A stretch of DNA of 64,000 bases from Bacillus cereus G9842 (GTDB taxonomy: Bacteria; Bacillota; Bacilli; Bacillales; Bacillaceae_G). A program made the position numbers and the translations under genes. Under the pieces are notes generated by a model. That model made no database searches and was not told the origin of the DNA. It saw only the letters and a list, made by a program, of their open reading frames with translations. Location: positions 1,898,001 to 1,962,000 of the forward strand of contig NC_011772.1 in NCBI RefSeq assembly GCF_000021305.1. The letters run 5' to 3'. Shown here piece after piece: positions 9,524 to 19,311 of the stretch; the first letter of the stretch is position 1; every line of letters begins with the position of its first letter.

Positions 9524-10987
9524 GTGCAGAAAGATATAATGTATAACACTGAAATGGATGAAGCGTTAAAAGTTATAGATAAAGGATTGAAGAAGACGAT
9601 AAGTCCAAAACAAATTATTGTAGTGGGAGCTGGTATGGCTGGATTAGTTTCAGCATCTTTATTAAAGGCTGCAGGACATGATGTGAAAATTTTTGAAGCA
9701 AACAACCGGGTAGGTGGCCGTATAGAGACAGTTAGAATGGAAGATACCGGATTATATTTAGATGTGGGAGCAATGAGAATTCCGTATACACATAGGTTAA
9801 CGATGGCATATATAAGAAAATTTGGGCTACAGGTGAGTCCTTTTATTAATAGGAATGAGACGGATATTATTTATGTAAATGGACGGAAAACGACGTTGAA
9901 ACAATATGAAAAGGATCCGAGTATTTTAAGGTATCCTGTGGAAATGAACGAAGTGGGAAAAACGTCTGAAGAACTATTGTTATTAGCAGTACAGCCGATA
10001 ATAAATTTTATTAAAAGAAATCCAGAGAAAAATTGGGATGTTGTAGTGAAGGATTTTGGGAGATATTCCACAGGACAATTTTTAAAGTATCATCCTTATC
10101 AGTATAATACTTACTTTTCGCCAGTAACAATTGAGATGATCGGTGTTCTATTAGATTTAGAAGGTTTTTTAGAGCGGTCGTTTGTAGAGACTTTACGATT
10201 TCTATACATTATGCAAGAGGAGAGCGGATTTTGTGAAATTATGGGCGGGAATGATAGATTACCAAAGTCATTTTTACCGCAATTAGAAGAAAATATTATA
10301 TATAATCAAAAATTAATGAAGTTACATCAACACGATAATGGTGTGACAGCTTTCTATCGGAACGAGGAAACTTTTGAATATAGTAGTATTACAGGAGATT
10401 TAGTTATTGTTACTATCCCGTTTTCGACAATGCGTTTTGTAGAAGTAGATCCGTTTGATTCTATATCTCATGAAAAATGGAAAGCAATTCGTGAATTGCA
10501 TTACATGCCTGCGACGAAAATAGGAATTCAATTTAAAAGCAGATTTTGGGAAGAACAAGGGCAATTAGGTGGCAGAATTATAACAGATTTGCCAATTCGT
10601 TATGCCTATTATCCAAGTCATGGAATTGGAGAAAAAGGACCTGCTATGATGTTAGGTAGCTATACATGGTCTTACGATGCATTGTTATGGGATGGTTTAT
10701 CAAAAGGCGATCGTATTTATTACGCCTTACACAACTTAGCAACAATATTAGGTGGTCAAGTGTATGATGAGTTCATATCTGGAATATCAAAAAGCTGGAC
10801 ATTGGATCCGTATGCGCTTGGAGGATTTGCGCTTTTTCAAGCAGGTCAAGAATCTGAGCTACAACCAGCGATTGTCAAACCAGAGGGGAGAATATTCTTC
10901 GCTGGAGATCATACAACGCTATATCACGGATGGATTCAAGGTGCGATTGAATCTGGAATTTTTGTAGCGATGGAAGTGAATGAGTAA
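9524..10987 (+). CDS. Flavin monoamine / L-amino-acid oxidase family protein
   Basis: FAD-dependent amine oxidase of 487 residues. The dinucleotide-binding motif VVGAGMAGLVSASLL lies near residue 34, followed by the acidic ribose contact (FEANNRVGGRIET) and a C-terminal FAD signature FFAGDHTTLYHGWIQGAIESG. It resembles B. subtilis YobN-type L-amino-acid oxidases; the product would be an imine/keto acid plus hydrogen peroxide. The GTG start at 9524 follows AAGGGGTGG at 9511-9519; ATG 9539 is an alternative that removes five residues. There is no signal peptide, so it is cytosolic. Monocistronic. Confidence 0.9.
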   Translation: MQKDIMYNTEMDEALKVIDKGLKKTISPKQIIVVGAGMAGLVSASLLKAAGHDVKIFEANNRVGGRIETVRMEDTGLYLDVGAMRIPYTHRLTMAYIRKFGLQVSPFINRNETDIIYVNGRKTTLKQYEKDPSILRYPVEMNEVGKTSEELLLLAVQPIINFIKRNPEKNWDVVVKDFGRYSTGQFLKYHPYQYNTYFSPVTIEMIGVLLDLEGFLERSFVETLRFLYIMQEESGFCEIMGGNDRLPKSFLPQLEENIIYNQKLMKLHQHDNGVTAFYRNEETFEYSSITGDLVIVTIPFSTMRFVEVDPFDSISHEKWKAIRELHYMPATKIGIQFKSRFWEEQGQLGGRIITDLPIRYAYYPSHGIGEKGPAMMLGSYTWSYDALLWDGLSKGDRIYYALHNLATILGGQVYDEFISGISKSWTLDPYALGGFALFQAGQESELQPAIVKPEGRIFFAGDHTTLYHGWIQGAIESGIFVAMEVNE

Positions 10988-11071
10988 AATGTTTTTAATT
11001 CAGAAAATTCTTTACTATATAAATTGAGATGGATATTATTATATATAAAAGAATTATAGGGAGTGTTTACA

Positions 11072-11656
11072 GTGAATCCGTTATTATTCGATTTTCCTTC
11101 TGAATTTTATACTGACAGGCTTTTTATTCGAATGCCGAAACCAGGAGATGGTAAAGTTGTATATGATGCAATTCAAGCTTCAATACAAGAACTAAAACCT
11201 TGGATGGCTTTTGCACAAAAAGAGCAAACAGAGGAAGAAATAGAAGAGAGTATTAGAAAATCGCATATTCAATTTTTGCAACGTGAGGATTTAAGATTAC
11301 TAGTATTTTCGAAAGAAACAGGTGAATTTATTGCTTCTGCCGGATTACATCGTATTAATTGGGATATACCTCAATTTGAAATCGGATATTGGATTGATAC
11401 AAGGTTTAGCGGAAAAGGCTATATGGTAGAGGCTGCGAAAGGTATAACGGATTATGCTTTTTCTGAATTGAAAGCAAACCGTGTAGAAATTCGTTGTGAT
11501 TCTCTAAATAAAAAGAGTAGAGCGATACCTGAGAAATTGGGCTTTAAATTAGAGGGGATTTTAGAAAGTGCGAGTATTGCAGTAGATGGAAATGGATTAA
11601 GGGATATGTGTGTATTTGCAATGACGAGAAATACATATAAAAAAGAAGAGCTGTAA
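11072..11656 (+). CDS. GNAT acetyltransferase, RimJ/RimL type
   Basis: 194-residue N-acetyltransferase of the ribosomal-protein/Ser acetyltransferase subgroup (YdaF-like). The opening TDRLFIRMPKPGDG and the signature FEIGYWIDTRFSGKGYMVEAAKGITDYAF, with the GKGY pyrophosphate loop, and NKKSRAIPEKLGFKLEGIL, are typical. The GTG at 11072 lies eight bases after AGGGAG and is preferred to the GTG at 11063, which overlaps that site. The substrate could be a protein N terminus or a small amine. Its stop codon lies in the terminator stem. Confidence 0.87.
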   Translation: MNPLLFDFPSEFYTDRLFIRMPKPGDGKVVYDAIQASIQELKPWMAFAQKEQTEEEIEESIRKSHIQFLQREDLRLLVFSKETGEFIASAGLHRINWDIPQFEIGYWIDTRFSGKGYMVEAAKGITDYAFSELKANRVEIRCDSLNKKSRAIPEKLGFKLEGILESASIAVDGNGLRDMCVFAMTRNTYKKEEL

Positions 11657-11676
11657 AGAAACAGCTCTTCTTTTTG
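11642..11676. terminator. Terminator overlapping the end of the acetyltransferase gene
   Basis: AAAGAAGAGCTGT / ACAGCTCTTCTTT followed by TT; the left arm encodes the last residues KEEL. It may also stop the convergent aldo/keto reductase transcript. Confidence 0.88.
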
Positions 11677-11680
11677 TGTA

Positions 11681-12583
11681 TTATGGTACAGGATGTCCAT
11701 TAGAGCTTTCGAAAATTGTAAACCATTGTTGACGATCTAATTTAACGTTTGTAGCAAGAGCGGCCGTTTTTACACGATCTAATTTACCAGATCCAACGAT
11801 TGGCATCATGTTAGCTGGATGCGCAAGTAACCAAGCATACATAACCGTATCGATACTAGTAACACCTAGCTCAGTAGCAACTTTTTGCACAGTTTCACGT
11901 ACACGTACGGCGCGTTCTGATTGACCAGTAAAGATTTCCCCACCAGCAAGAGGTGACCAAATCATTGGATTGATTCGTTTTTCTTGGCATAAATCAATTG
12001 TCCCTTTTTCAAAGTGCTCAAGCTGCAATGCAGAAACTTCAATTTGGTTCGTAATAAGCGGGAAATCTAAGTAAGAACTTAACATATTAAATTGTGAAGG
12101 TAAGAAGTTAGATACACCGAAGTGACGAACTTTTCCTTCTTGTTTTAATTGTGAAAATGCCTTTGCCACTTCATTTGGATCCATAAAAGGGTCGGGACGA
12201 TGAATAAGTAATACGTCAATATAATTTGTATGTAAATTTTTTAGTGATGCTTCTGCACTTTGAATAATGTGCTCTGCACTAGTATTGTAGTGAGCAACAT
12301 ATCGCTCTGGAAATTTTGGTGATGGGGGAGCGATTCCACACTTTGTAATAATTTGCATGTTTTCTCGTAAGGAAGGCTTTAATTGTAAAGCTTCGCCAAA
12401 TAACCCTTCACACGTATATCCGCCGTAAATGTCAGCGTGATCAAAAGTAGTAATTCCCATATCCATACAATCTTCAATGAAAGAAAGTAATTCTTGTTTC
12501 GTCATATTCCATTCTGCTAAACGCCAAAATCCTTGAATAATACGAGAGAATTCGAGCGTTTCATTCATTTGAACTCGTTCCAT
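11681..12583 (-). CDS. Aldo/keto reductase, YdhF/YcsN subgroup
   Basis: NADPH-dependent carbonyl reductase with a (beta/alpha)8 barrel, 300 residues. The catalytic tetrad is visible: Asp in FDHADIYGGY, Tyr in the same segment, Lys in IITKCG and His in LLIHRPD. The motifs RHFGVSNF and QIEVSALQLE also fit. The N-terminal SRIIQGFWRLAEW and the length match the E. coli YdhF / B. subtilis YcsN group. The ATG follows AAGGGGG on the minus strand. The physiological substrate is unknown. Monocistronic. Confidence 0.92.
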   Translation of the reverse strand: MERVQMNETLEFSRIIQGFWRLAEWNMTKQELLSFIEDCMDMGITTFDHADIYGGYTCEGLFGEALQLKPSLRENMQIITKCGIAPPSPKFPERYVAHYNTSAEHIIQSAEASLKNLHTNYIDVLLIHRPDPFMDPNEVAKAFSQLKQEGKVRHFGVSNFLPSQFNMLSSYLDFPLITNQIEVSALQLEHFEKGTIDLCQEKRINPMIWSPLAGGEIFTGQSERAVRVRETVQKVATELGVTSIDTVMYAWLLAHPANMMPIVGSGKLDRVKTAALATNVKLDRQQWFTIFESSNGHPVP

Positions 12584-12748
12584 TATAAGTACCCCCTTGA
12601 TGAATGATTATTATTTTGAAAAGGCTTTCTTACTACGTATTATTATATAGTTTGGGGGGCGTACATACAATAAATATGTTTTGCTAAAAAAATGATTTTC
12701 TCTATATGCTATAATGTAGAAACATATAGCTATAAGGAGATGTAAGGA

Positions 12749-13699
12749 ATGATTCCAGTAACAATATTAACTGGTTTTCTTGGATCAGGGAAAACGACTT
12801 TATTAAATCGTATTTTATCAGAAAATCACGGTAAGAAATTAGCGGTGATTGTAAATGAAATAGGGCAAATTGGCATTGATAATCAGTTGATTATGAATGT
12901 AGAAGAAGAAATTATGGAAATGACAAATGGCTGTTTATGCTGTACTGTACGTGAAGATTTACTTGTTGCTTTAAAACAGTTACTGGACGTAAAAGCAGAA
13001 GGGAAAATGGATTTTGATGGTTTAGTAATTGAAACGACTGGACTTGCAAATCCAGGGCCGATTATTCAAACATTCTTTTTAGATCCAGTCATTCAATCTG
13101 CATACCAAATTAACGGTGTTGTAACGGTGGTAGATAGTTATCATATACATAAACATTTTGAAAAAGGATTAGAGGCAAAAGAGCAAATTGCGTTTGCGGA
13201 TGTCGTTTTAGTAAATAAATTAGATTTAATTGAAGAGAGTGAGAAAGAAAATCTCTTGCATGAAATTCAAGGAATTAACCCGACTGCAAAGTTAATTGAG
13301 GCGACTAACTGTGAGGTAGATATACCATCTTTATTACAAATCCAAACGTTTAAAACGAAAGATACGTTGCGAATTTACCCTCATAAAGAACATAATCACT
13401 TAGAAGGTGTGAAATCATTTGTATTACGTGAAGAACGTCCGCTGGATTTACAAAAGCTTAATGAGTGGATGTCAGCTGTCGTTCAAGAGCTAGGGGAATA
13501 TTTATATCGTTACAAAGGAATTTTATCGATAGATGGAGTAGATAAACGTATCGTTTTCCAAGGTGTACATACTTTATTTGCCGCTTCGTACGATAGAGAG
13601 TGGCAAGAGGGTGAAGAGCGAGTAAGTGAAGTAGTTTTCATCGGAAGAGATATTAATAAAGAGTGGTTCCAAAAACATTTTCAGGAGTGTGTGAAATAA
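12749..13699 (+). CDS. CobW/COG0523 family metal-chaperone GTPase
   Basis: 316-residue G3E GTPase. P-loop GFLGSGKT (9-16), Walker B/ETTG motif (VIETTGLANPG), the metal-binding CLCC at 62-65 (NGCLCCTVRED), guanine motif NKLD and the C-terminal CobW domain (HTLFAASYDREW) are all present. Members deliver zinc or other metals to enzymes; B. subtilis YciC is the Zur-controlled relative. A histidine-rich linker (YPHKEHNHLEG) supports metal binding. I looked for a Zur box upstream and did not find one, so regulation here is open. ATG 12749 follows TAAGGAG. Confidence 0.92.
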   Translation: MIPVTILTGFLGSGKTTLLNRILSENHGKKLAVIVNEIGQIGIDNQLIMNVEEEIMEMTNGCLCCTVREDLLVALKQLLDVKAEGKMDFDGLVIETTGLANPGPIIQTFFLDPVIQSAYQINGVVTVVDSYHIHKHFEKGLEAKEQIAFADVVLVNKLDLIEESEKENLLHEIQGINPTAKLIEATNCEVDIPSLLQIQTFKTKDTLRIYPHKEHNHLEGVKSFVLREERPLDLQKLNEWMSAVVQELGEYLYRYKGILSIDGVDKRIVFQGVHTLFAASYDREWQEGEERVSEVVFIGRDINKEWFQKHFQECVK

Positions 13700-13728
13700 G
13701 TCTGCGTAAATTGCAGGCTTATTTTTTA
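13694..13728 (+). terminator. Intrinsic terminator of cobW-family gene
   Basis: AAATAAGTCTGC / GCAGGCTTATTTTTT with one G-U pair, overlapping the stop codon. Confidence 0.85.
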
Positions 13729-13796
13729 TGAACATTCTATTAGATTGCAAAACAGAATTAAATAAGGGAAAGAAATTAAAAATTGATAAATGTATA

Positions 13797-13823
13797 ATAA
13801 AAAGCCTGTTTTCACAGGCTTGT
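13797..13823 (-). terminator. Terminator of BltD-like gene (minus strand)
   Basis: AAGCCTGT / ACAGGCTT, four-base loop; on the minus strand it is followed by TTTTTATT. Confidence 0.85.
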
Positions 13824-14282
13824 ATTTTCGTCTATTAGTAACTCCATTACAACACCTACAACTGGACCTTCATCATCAATATCACCATTTAAGCGGAAAC
13901 CAAATGATTCATACAGTCCCATTGCAAGTTTGTTGTCTGGATGTAAACTTAAGTAAATTATTTTGCATTCAAATTTTTCTTGTAAGAATTGAATGAGTAA
14001 GCGAAGGAAACGTTTTGCGTATCCTTTTCCTTGATATTGTTGGTCAATCATAAAGCGATCGAGCCATACACTTTTATGTTTTACTGAATACCATCCATAC
14101 ATTGCATAACCTACAAGTGTTTCTCCATCATATAAACCTACTGACGTTCCGTTTCCTTCATATAATGATTCTGCTAAAGAAAACGCGTTACTTTCAATAA
14201 ATTGTTGCTGATCTTTTGTGACGTTTAAAGCAACTACTGAACGCCAATTTTTTGCTGTTACTTCACAAATGTGAAGATTCAT
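13812..14282 (-). CDS. GNAT acetyltransferase, spermine/spermidine (BltD-like)
   Basis: 156-residue GNAT enzyme whose layout matches B. subtilis BltD: SVALNVTKDQQQFIES near the N terminus, VGLYDGETLVGYAMYG, then VWLDRFMIDQQYQGKGYAKRF with the acetyl-CoA loop QGKGYAKR, and GLYESFGFRLNGDID. BltD-type enzymes acetylate polyamines. Here it is not next to a Blt-type pump. ATG 14282 follows GAAGGTGAG on the minus strand. It is read in the same direction as znuA but separated by that gene's terminator. Confidence 0.85.
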   Translation of the reverse strand: MNLHICEVTAKNWRSVVALNVTKDQQQFIESNAFSLAESLYEGNGTSVGLYDGETLVGYAMYGWYSVKHKSVWLDRFMIDQQYQGKGYAKRFLRLLIQFLQEKFECKIIYLSLHPDNKLAMGLYESFGFRLNGDIDDEGPVVGVVMELLIDENTSL

Positions 14283-14371
14283 AATTCCAACTCACCTTCT
14301 AAATTAATATAGCTTTAAAGCTAATATGGATAATTTTACTTGTTATTTTGGTCAAGTCAAGGATAAATACA

Positions 14372-14406
14372 TAAAAAGGCAGCTGAATACCAGATTCAGC
14401 TGCCTA
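14372..14406 (-). terminator. Terminator of znuA
   Basis: AGGCAGCTGAAT / ATTCAGCTGCCT, five-base loop; T run on the minus strand just after the znuA stop. Confidence 0.93.
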
Positions 14407-14420
14407 GAAAATATAATGGA

Positions 14421-15371
14421 TTAGTTTGTTGCTTCTTTCAATGTGTTTACGTTTTCTTCCATTAAAGTGAAGTAATCTTTATTATTTTTCGCATCATCTT
14501 CAGAAATAGTAGCTAAGTGATTTAAGCGTAAAACTTTTGTACCAGTTTCTTTTTGAATTACGGATGCTACTTTTGGAGTAGAGAACGTTTCGAATAAAAT
14601 ATATTTTAGACTATGTTCTTTTACTGTTTTTGTAATGTCAGCAAGCTGCTTTTGAGATGGTTCATCAGAAGCTGAAATTCCAGCGATAGGAATTTGTTTT
14701 AGGCCGTATCGTTGTTCCCAGTAACCATAGGCAGCATGAGAAACTAAAATTTCTTTCGTTTTTGCGTTCGCTACAGCTGCCTTAAATTGATCGTCTAAAT
14801 CAGTAAATTTAGTTTGAAGTGCGGCGAAGTTTTTTTCGAATTCTTGTTTATGTTCAGGTTGTAATTCTACAAGTGCATTTTTAATTTTTTCCGCCTGTTT
14901 CATTGCTAGAGTAGGATCTAACCAAACATGCGGGTCTTTATCGTGATGATGTTCATCTTCTTTATGGCCATCTCCATGATCATGATGCTCTTCTTCAGTA
15001 GAAGCACGAAGCTCAATACCTTTAGATGCATTTACAATTTTAACATTTTCTTTTTGTAATGTTTTTTCCATTTTTTCAGCAAATGGTTCTAATTCAGCGC
15101 CGTTATAAACGAATAAATTAGCTTTTGCAACTTGTACTGTTTGTTTTTGACTTGGTTCAAATGTATGTGAATCTGCACCAGGTGGGTAAATTGCTTCAAC
15201 ATTTACATAGTCGCCACCGATTTTCTTTGCGAAATCAGCAAGTGGGAAAATCGTTGTATAAACTGTTAGCTTTCCATCTTTCTTGGCATTACTTTCTTTT
15301 TTATTTGAGCAGCCAGCGAAAATTAAGGTAAAAATAAGTAAGAATGAAAATATAGTCAATCTTTTAGGCAT
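14421..15371 (-). CDS. znuA: Zinc ABC transporter substrate-binding lipoprotein (ZnuA/AdcA)
   Basis: Cluster A-I metal-binding lipoprotein. The signal peptide ends in the lipobox IFAGC (Cys near residue 20). Zinc ligands: His in GADSHTFEPS, His in DPHVWLDP, His in LVSHAAYGYW and the acidic residue near ISASDEPSQ. A His/Asp/Glu-rich loop (near 125-150, EEHHDHGDGHKEDEHHHDKD) is the zinc-specific hallmark. No ABC ATPase or permease is adjacent, so it must work with a transporter encoded elsewhere. ATG 15371 follows AGAGGAG. A near-perfect Zur box lies about 70 bases upstream. Confidence 0.94.
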   Translation of the reverse strand: MPKRLTIFSFLLIFTLIFAGCSNKKESNAKKDGKLTVYTTIFPLADFAKKIGGDYVNVEAIYPPGADSHTFEPSQKQTVQVAKANLFVYNGAELEPFAEKMEKTLQKENVKIVNASKGIELRASTEEEHHDHGDGHKEDEHHHDKDPHVWLDPTLAMKQAEKIKNALVELQPEHKQEFEKNFAALQTKFTDLDDQFKAAVANAKTKEILVSHAAYGYWEQRYGLKQIPIAGISASDEPSQKQLADITKTVKEHSLKYILFETFSTPKVASVIQKETGTKVLRLNHLATISEDDAKNNKDYFTLMEENVNTLKEATN

Positions 15372-15441
15372 GAAGTTCTCCTCTTTTCTTTTTTACGGAT
15401 ATATTTTCCCCAATTATAGAAGAAAAATATCATTTTAATAC

Positions 15442-15462
15442 AAAACGGAATAATTACGTTTT
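15442..15462 (-). promoter_or_regulatory. Zur box upstream of znuA
   Basis: The 15-mer ACGGAATAATTACGT (15445-15459) matches the Zur consensus TCGTAATnATTACGA at all but three of fourteen defined positions, with AAA and TTT flanks completing the palindrome. It sits about 70 bases before the znuA start, where a repressor would block transcription in zinc-replete cells. Site function is inferred. Confidence 0.8.
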
Positions 15463-15637
15463 AGTTTGCGAACTTAGTATAATACATCTTTAATAAAGTT
15501 GCAATAAATAATAATCATTCCGATTTGTTTTTGTTATAAAGTTGTCAAATATAAGTGTATTATTTTTGCAAATGCATGCATATGTGACAACGCTGTTTTC
15601 ATATATTGAAAAGGAGGTTAAAGAGGGGGGTGAGCGT

Positions 15638-15787
15638 TTGGGTTACTTAATGGAAGCTATTTTATTAATATTAGCGGTAGTATTGCCATTATCTTTTGTA
15701 TTAATTTTTTTAAGAAGATTAATAAGTAATTTAGGGGACGCTACAACAATAACGAAATTACAAGAGAGAGATGAGAAAAAAGAGTAA
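15638..15787 (+). CDS. Single-span membrane mini-protein (49 aa)
   Basis: The open frame starts upstream at 15542, but AGGGGGGTG at 15624-15632 points to the TTG at 15638 (ATG 15650 is an alternative). The product has one strong membrane helix (MEAILLILAVVLPLSFVLIF) followed by a charged cytosolic tail (RRLISN...KLQERDEKKE). A perfect palindromic hairpin begins right after the stop. I do not recognise the family. It diverges from znuA, so its promoter region adjoins the Zur box and co-regulation is possible but unproven. Confidence 0.65.
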   Translation: MGYLMEAILLILAVVLPLSFVLIFLRRLISNLGDATTITKLQERDEKKE

Positions 15788-15822
15788 GTAAAACACTATG
15801 CGTACGCATAGTGTTTTACTTG
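15788..15822 (+). terminator. Perfect 16-bp palindromic terminator
   Basis: GTAAAACACTATGCG / CGCATAGTGTTTTAC meeting at TA, immediately after the 49-residue gene. Confidence 0.8.
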
Positions 15823-15902
15823 TGGTAAAATAAGATCAGGAAACTCCTAAAGGTTGTATTTTACTGAAGGAGAGAAAAGTAAAATAAGAGGTATATGCAT
15901 AT

Positions 15903-16560
15903 ATGAATAAGCGAACAGCGTTAATACTTGGTGCAAGTGGTTTAGTTGGACAAGAGATAACGCGTCTATTACTTGAATCAGATTACTATGATTCGGTTAC
16001 TATTTTTGTAAGAGATCCAATGCAATGGCAACATGAAAAGTTACAGCAGAAACAAGTTGATTTTTCGGTATTAGAGGAATATAAAGAGTTCTTTGCTGTG
16101 GATGATGTTTTTAGTTGCTTAGGAACAACAATAAAAAAAGCAAAAACAAAAGCAAATTTTAAAAAAGTAGATTATGAATATACGTTACGAGCTGCTTGTT
16201 TAGCTGAAAAACAAGGGGTACAAAATTTCCTTGTTGTGTCTTCTATGGGAGCGAATCCTAAATCATTTTTCTTTTATTCACAAGTGAAAGGAAAAATGGA
16301 AGAAGAATTGCAAAAGTTAGTGATCGGTGGTATTCACATTTTTAGACCATCATTATTAGTAGGAAATCGACAAGAATTTCGTTTCGGTGAACGAATGGCT
16401 GAAAAGTTATCTCGTATTATTCCTTTTATCTTTAAAGGAGCTTTCAAAAAGTATAAACCAATTTCAGCTAAAGATGTGGCGAAAGGGATGTATATAACCG
16501 CGCTGCGAGAAGAATCGGGTATCCATACTTATAATTCAAATGAAATTACAACGATAGAAT

Positions 16561-16562
<2 letters not shown>
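15903..16562 (+). CDS. NAD(P)-binding atypical short-chain reductase (HTATIP2-like)
   Basis: 219-residue Rossmann protein beginning ALILGASGLVGQEI (GxSGxxG cofactor loop). Further features are VDDVFSCLGTTIKKA, VDYEYTLRAACLAEKQGVQ, VVSSMGANPKS and FYSQVKGKMEEEL (Tyr-x3-Lys), then RPSLLVGNRQEFRFGE. This is the NAD(P)H-binding, TIP30/HTATIP2-like reductase group; the substrate is unknown. ATG 15903 lies 11 bases after AGAGG, a slightly long spacing. Monocistronic, convergent with namA. Confidence 0.85.
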
Positions 16563-17662
<1,100 letters not shown>

Positions 17663-17762
17663 TTACCATTCTCTTTTTTGTTTCTCTAATAAAACGCTTA
17701 TACGAAAAATTTTGTTTATTCGTGTTACAATGACTAATATGAACTGAATTGGAGGATGACAT

Positions 17763-18215
17763 ATGTACCAGGCTTATTATGAAAGCGAAGTAGGTTTGCT
17801 AGAAATTACAGCAAATCAAGAAGGCATTACGTCTGTTATATTTGTTGATGAACGACAAGAAGAGAATAAAAATGAAATGATAGAACAATGTATAAATGAG
17901 TTAGATGAATATTTTAAAGGGAAAAGAAAAGAGTTTACGGTCCCGCTGTCTGCGGAGGGAACCGCATTTCAAAAAAATGTATGGGATGCTCTTTATACTA
18001 TTCCGTACGGCGTAAGTGCTTCATATTTAGATATTGCAGAGAAGGTTGGAAATACAAAAGCTGTACGGGCAATAGGAGGGGCAAATAGTCGGAATCCAAT
18101 TTCAATAATCGTTCCATGTCACCGTGTAATAGGAAAGAGTGGAAAGCTTGTTGGATATGCGGGTGGTTTATGGAGGAAAGAGTGGTTATTAAAACACGAA
18201 GGTATTTTGAAATGA
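17763..18215 (+). CDS. ogt: Methylated-DNA-protein cysteine methyltransferase
   Basis: Suicide repair protein that moves the alkyl group from O6-alkylguanine to its own cysteine. Active site IIVPCHRVIG near residue 118-127, helix-turn-helix ASYLDIAEKVGNTKAVRAIG and the C-terminal YAGGLWRKEWLL are all present at the normal length (150 residues). ATG 17763 follows TTGGAGGATG. The next gene starts 25 bases downstream on the same strand. Confidence 0.95.
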   Translation: MYQAYYESEVGLLEITANQEGITSVIFVDERQEENKNEMIEQCINELDEYFKGKRKEFTVPLSAEGTAFQKNVWDALYTIPYGVSASYLDIAEKVGNTKAVRAIGGANSRNPISIIVPCHRVIGKSGKLVGYAGGLWRKEWLLKHEGILK

Positions 18216-18240
18216 CGTATGTATGGGAAGAGGGATTGTT

Positions 18241-19227
18241 TTGAAATGTATAAATTGTGGGCAACCTTGCGAGGAGGAACAGTTAAATTGTGCAAGTTGT
18301 CAGCGAAACTTGGATAATGAACAAGATGAAAGCAGCTCGTTAATAGATAAAGAACTAGAAGTATATGTAGGGAGACAATATCCGTATTACAAAAGGAAAT
18401 GGGAGCTTGAGAATAAGCGGATTGCTAGGTGGAGCTGGAATGGTTGGGCTGCTATTTTCAATATAGGCTGGCTAGGATATCGTAAGTATTATGTACCAGC
18501 TGCTTTATTTATGTTGTTATTAGTAGCGTGTGATGCATTTTCGTATTATATGGGATTTAATGTGGCGTTGCCAATCATTAATATGGTACCTCTTACGTTT
18601 TTATTACTCATTTTTATTCTGTTTGGAATGGGGATTTTTGCAAATGGATTATACTATCAATTTGCGGAAAGACGTATATACCGAATAAAAGCAAGAGAAA
18701 TAAAAGATAAATCAGTTGAAAACTATCTAATCAATGATAGCGGCGGAACGAGCAAAATGGGAGCGACAATTGTTACTATTTTAGCAGTTGCTAGCATATT
18801 TTTTAGTCATTTCTTTTTTCCGACTGATCGAGACGTTATTCAAAAGGTTCGTACAAGCTCGCTTTATGAATATCCTTTCTTTTCAATAGGTGAATCTTTC
18901 GAAAATTATTTTCAAAATTCAGGTTGGATATATTATCGTGGAACGGAAGGGTTAGAATTAGTAGAATTCCAAGGATATAACGCCGGAACGCCAAGACAAA
19001 AGGTGAAGATTCAATTTGTTGTCGATTATAAATTAGGTGAAGTGGAACCATACTCACTTATGGTTAATGGTGAATCTAAAACTGAAGAAGAGTTTTTGAA
19101 GCTGATGGAAGAAATATTTAAAGTTCAAAATCCATTTGATATAGAGGATGGATTACAAGTAAATGCTATTCAAGGAAGCGGCTGGAAAGAAATTTCCGAT
19201 CGCTTTTTTCTATGTTTGTTAAAATAA
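18241..19227 (+). CDS. Zinc-ribbon membrane protein (DUF2628-like)
   Basis: TTG 18241 preceded by GAAGAGGG gives MKCINCGQPC, the usual start of zinc-ribbon membrane proteins; the ATG at 18223 lacks a site. Product (328 residues): zinc ribbon CINCGQPC...CASCQ (3-20), a DUF2628-like membrane block (SWNGWAAIFNIGWLGYRKYYVPA, helices near 80-145), another helix near 175-195, then an extracytoplasmic C-terminal domain (GESFENYFQNSGW...VEFQGY...VKIQFVVDY) shared by many Bacillus proteins of unknown role. Probably co-transcribed with ogt. Function unknown. Confidence 0.8.
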   Translation: MKCINCGQPCEEEQLNCASCQRNLDNEQDESSSLIDKELEVYVGRQYPYYKRKWELENKRIARWSWNGWAAIFNIGWLGYRKYYVPAALFMLLLVACDAFSYYMGFNVALPIINMVPLTFLLLIFILFGMGIFANGLYYQFAERRIYRIKAREIKDKSVENYLINDSGGTSKMGATIVTILAVASIFFSHFFFPTDRDVIQKVRTSSLYEYPFFSIGESFENYFQNSGWIYYRGTEGLELVEFQGYNAGTPRQKVKIQFVVDYKLGEVEPYSLMVNGESKTEEEFLKLMEEIFKVQNPFDIEDGLQVNAIQGSGWKEISDRFFLCLLK

Positions 19228-19311
19228 ATATTTAAAATAATCAGAATCTTTTGTATAATAAAATATATTATATAGGATTTAACTTATACATATAGATTGG
19301 GGGAAGGAAGA

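Noticed and set aside
12600..12748. Zur box before the CobW-family gene
   Set aside because: No palindrome resembling TCGTAATnATTACGA.
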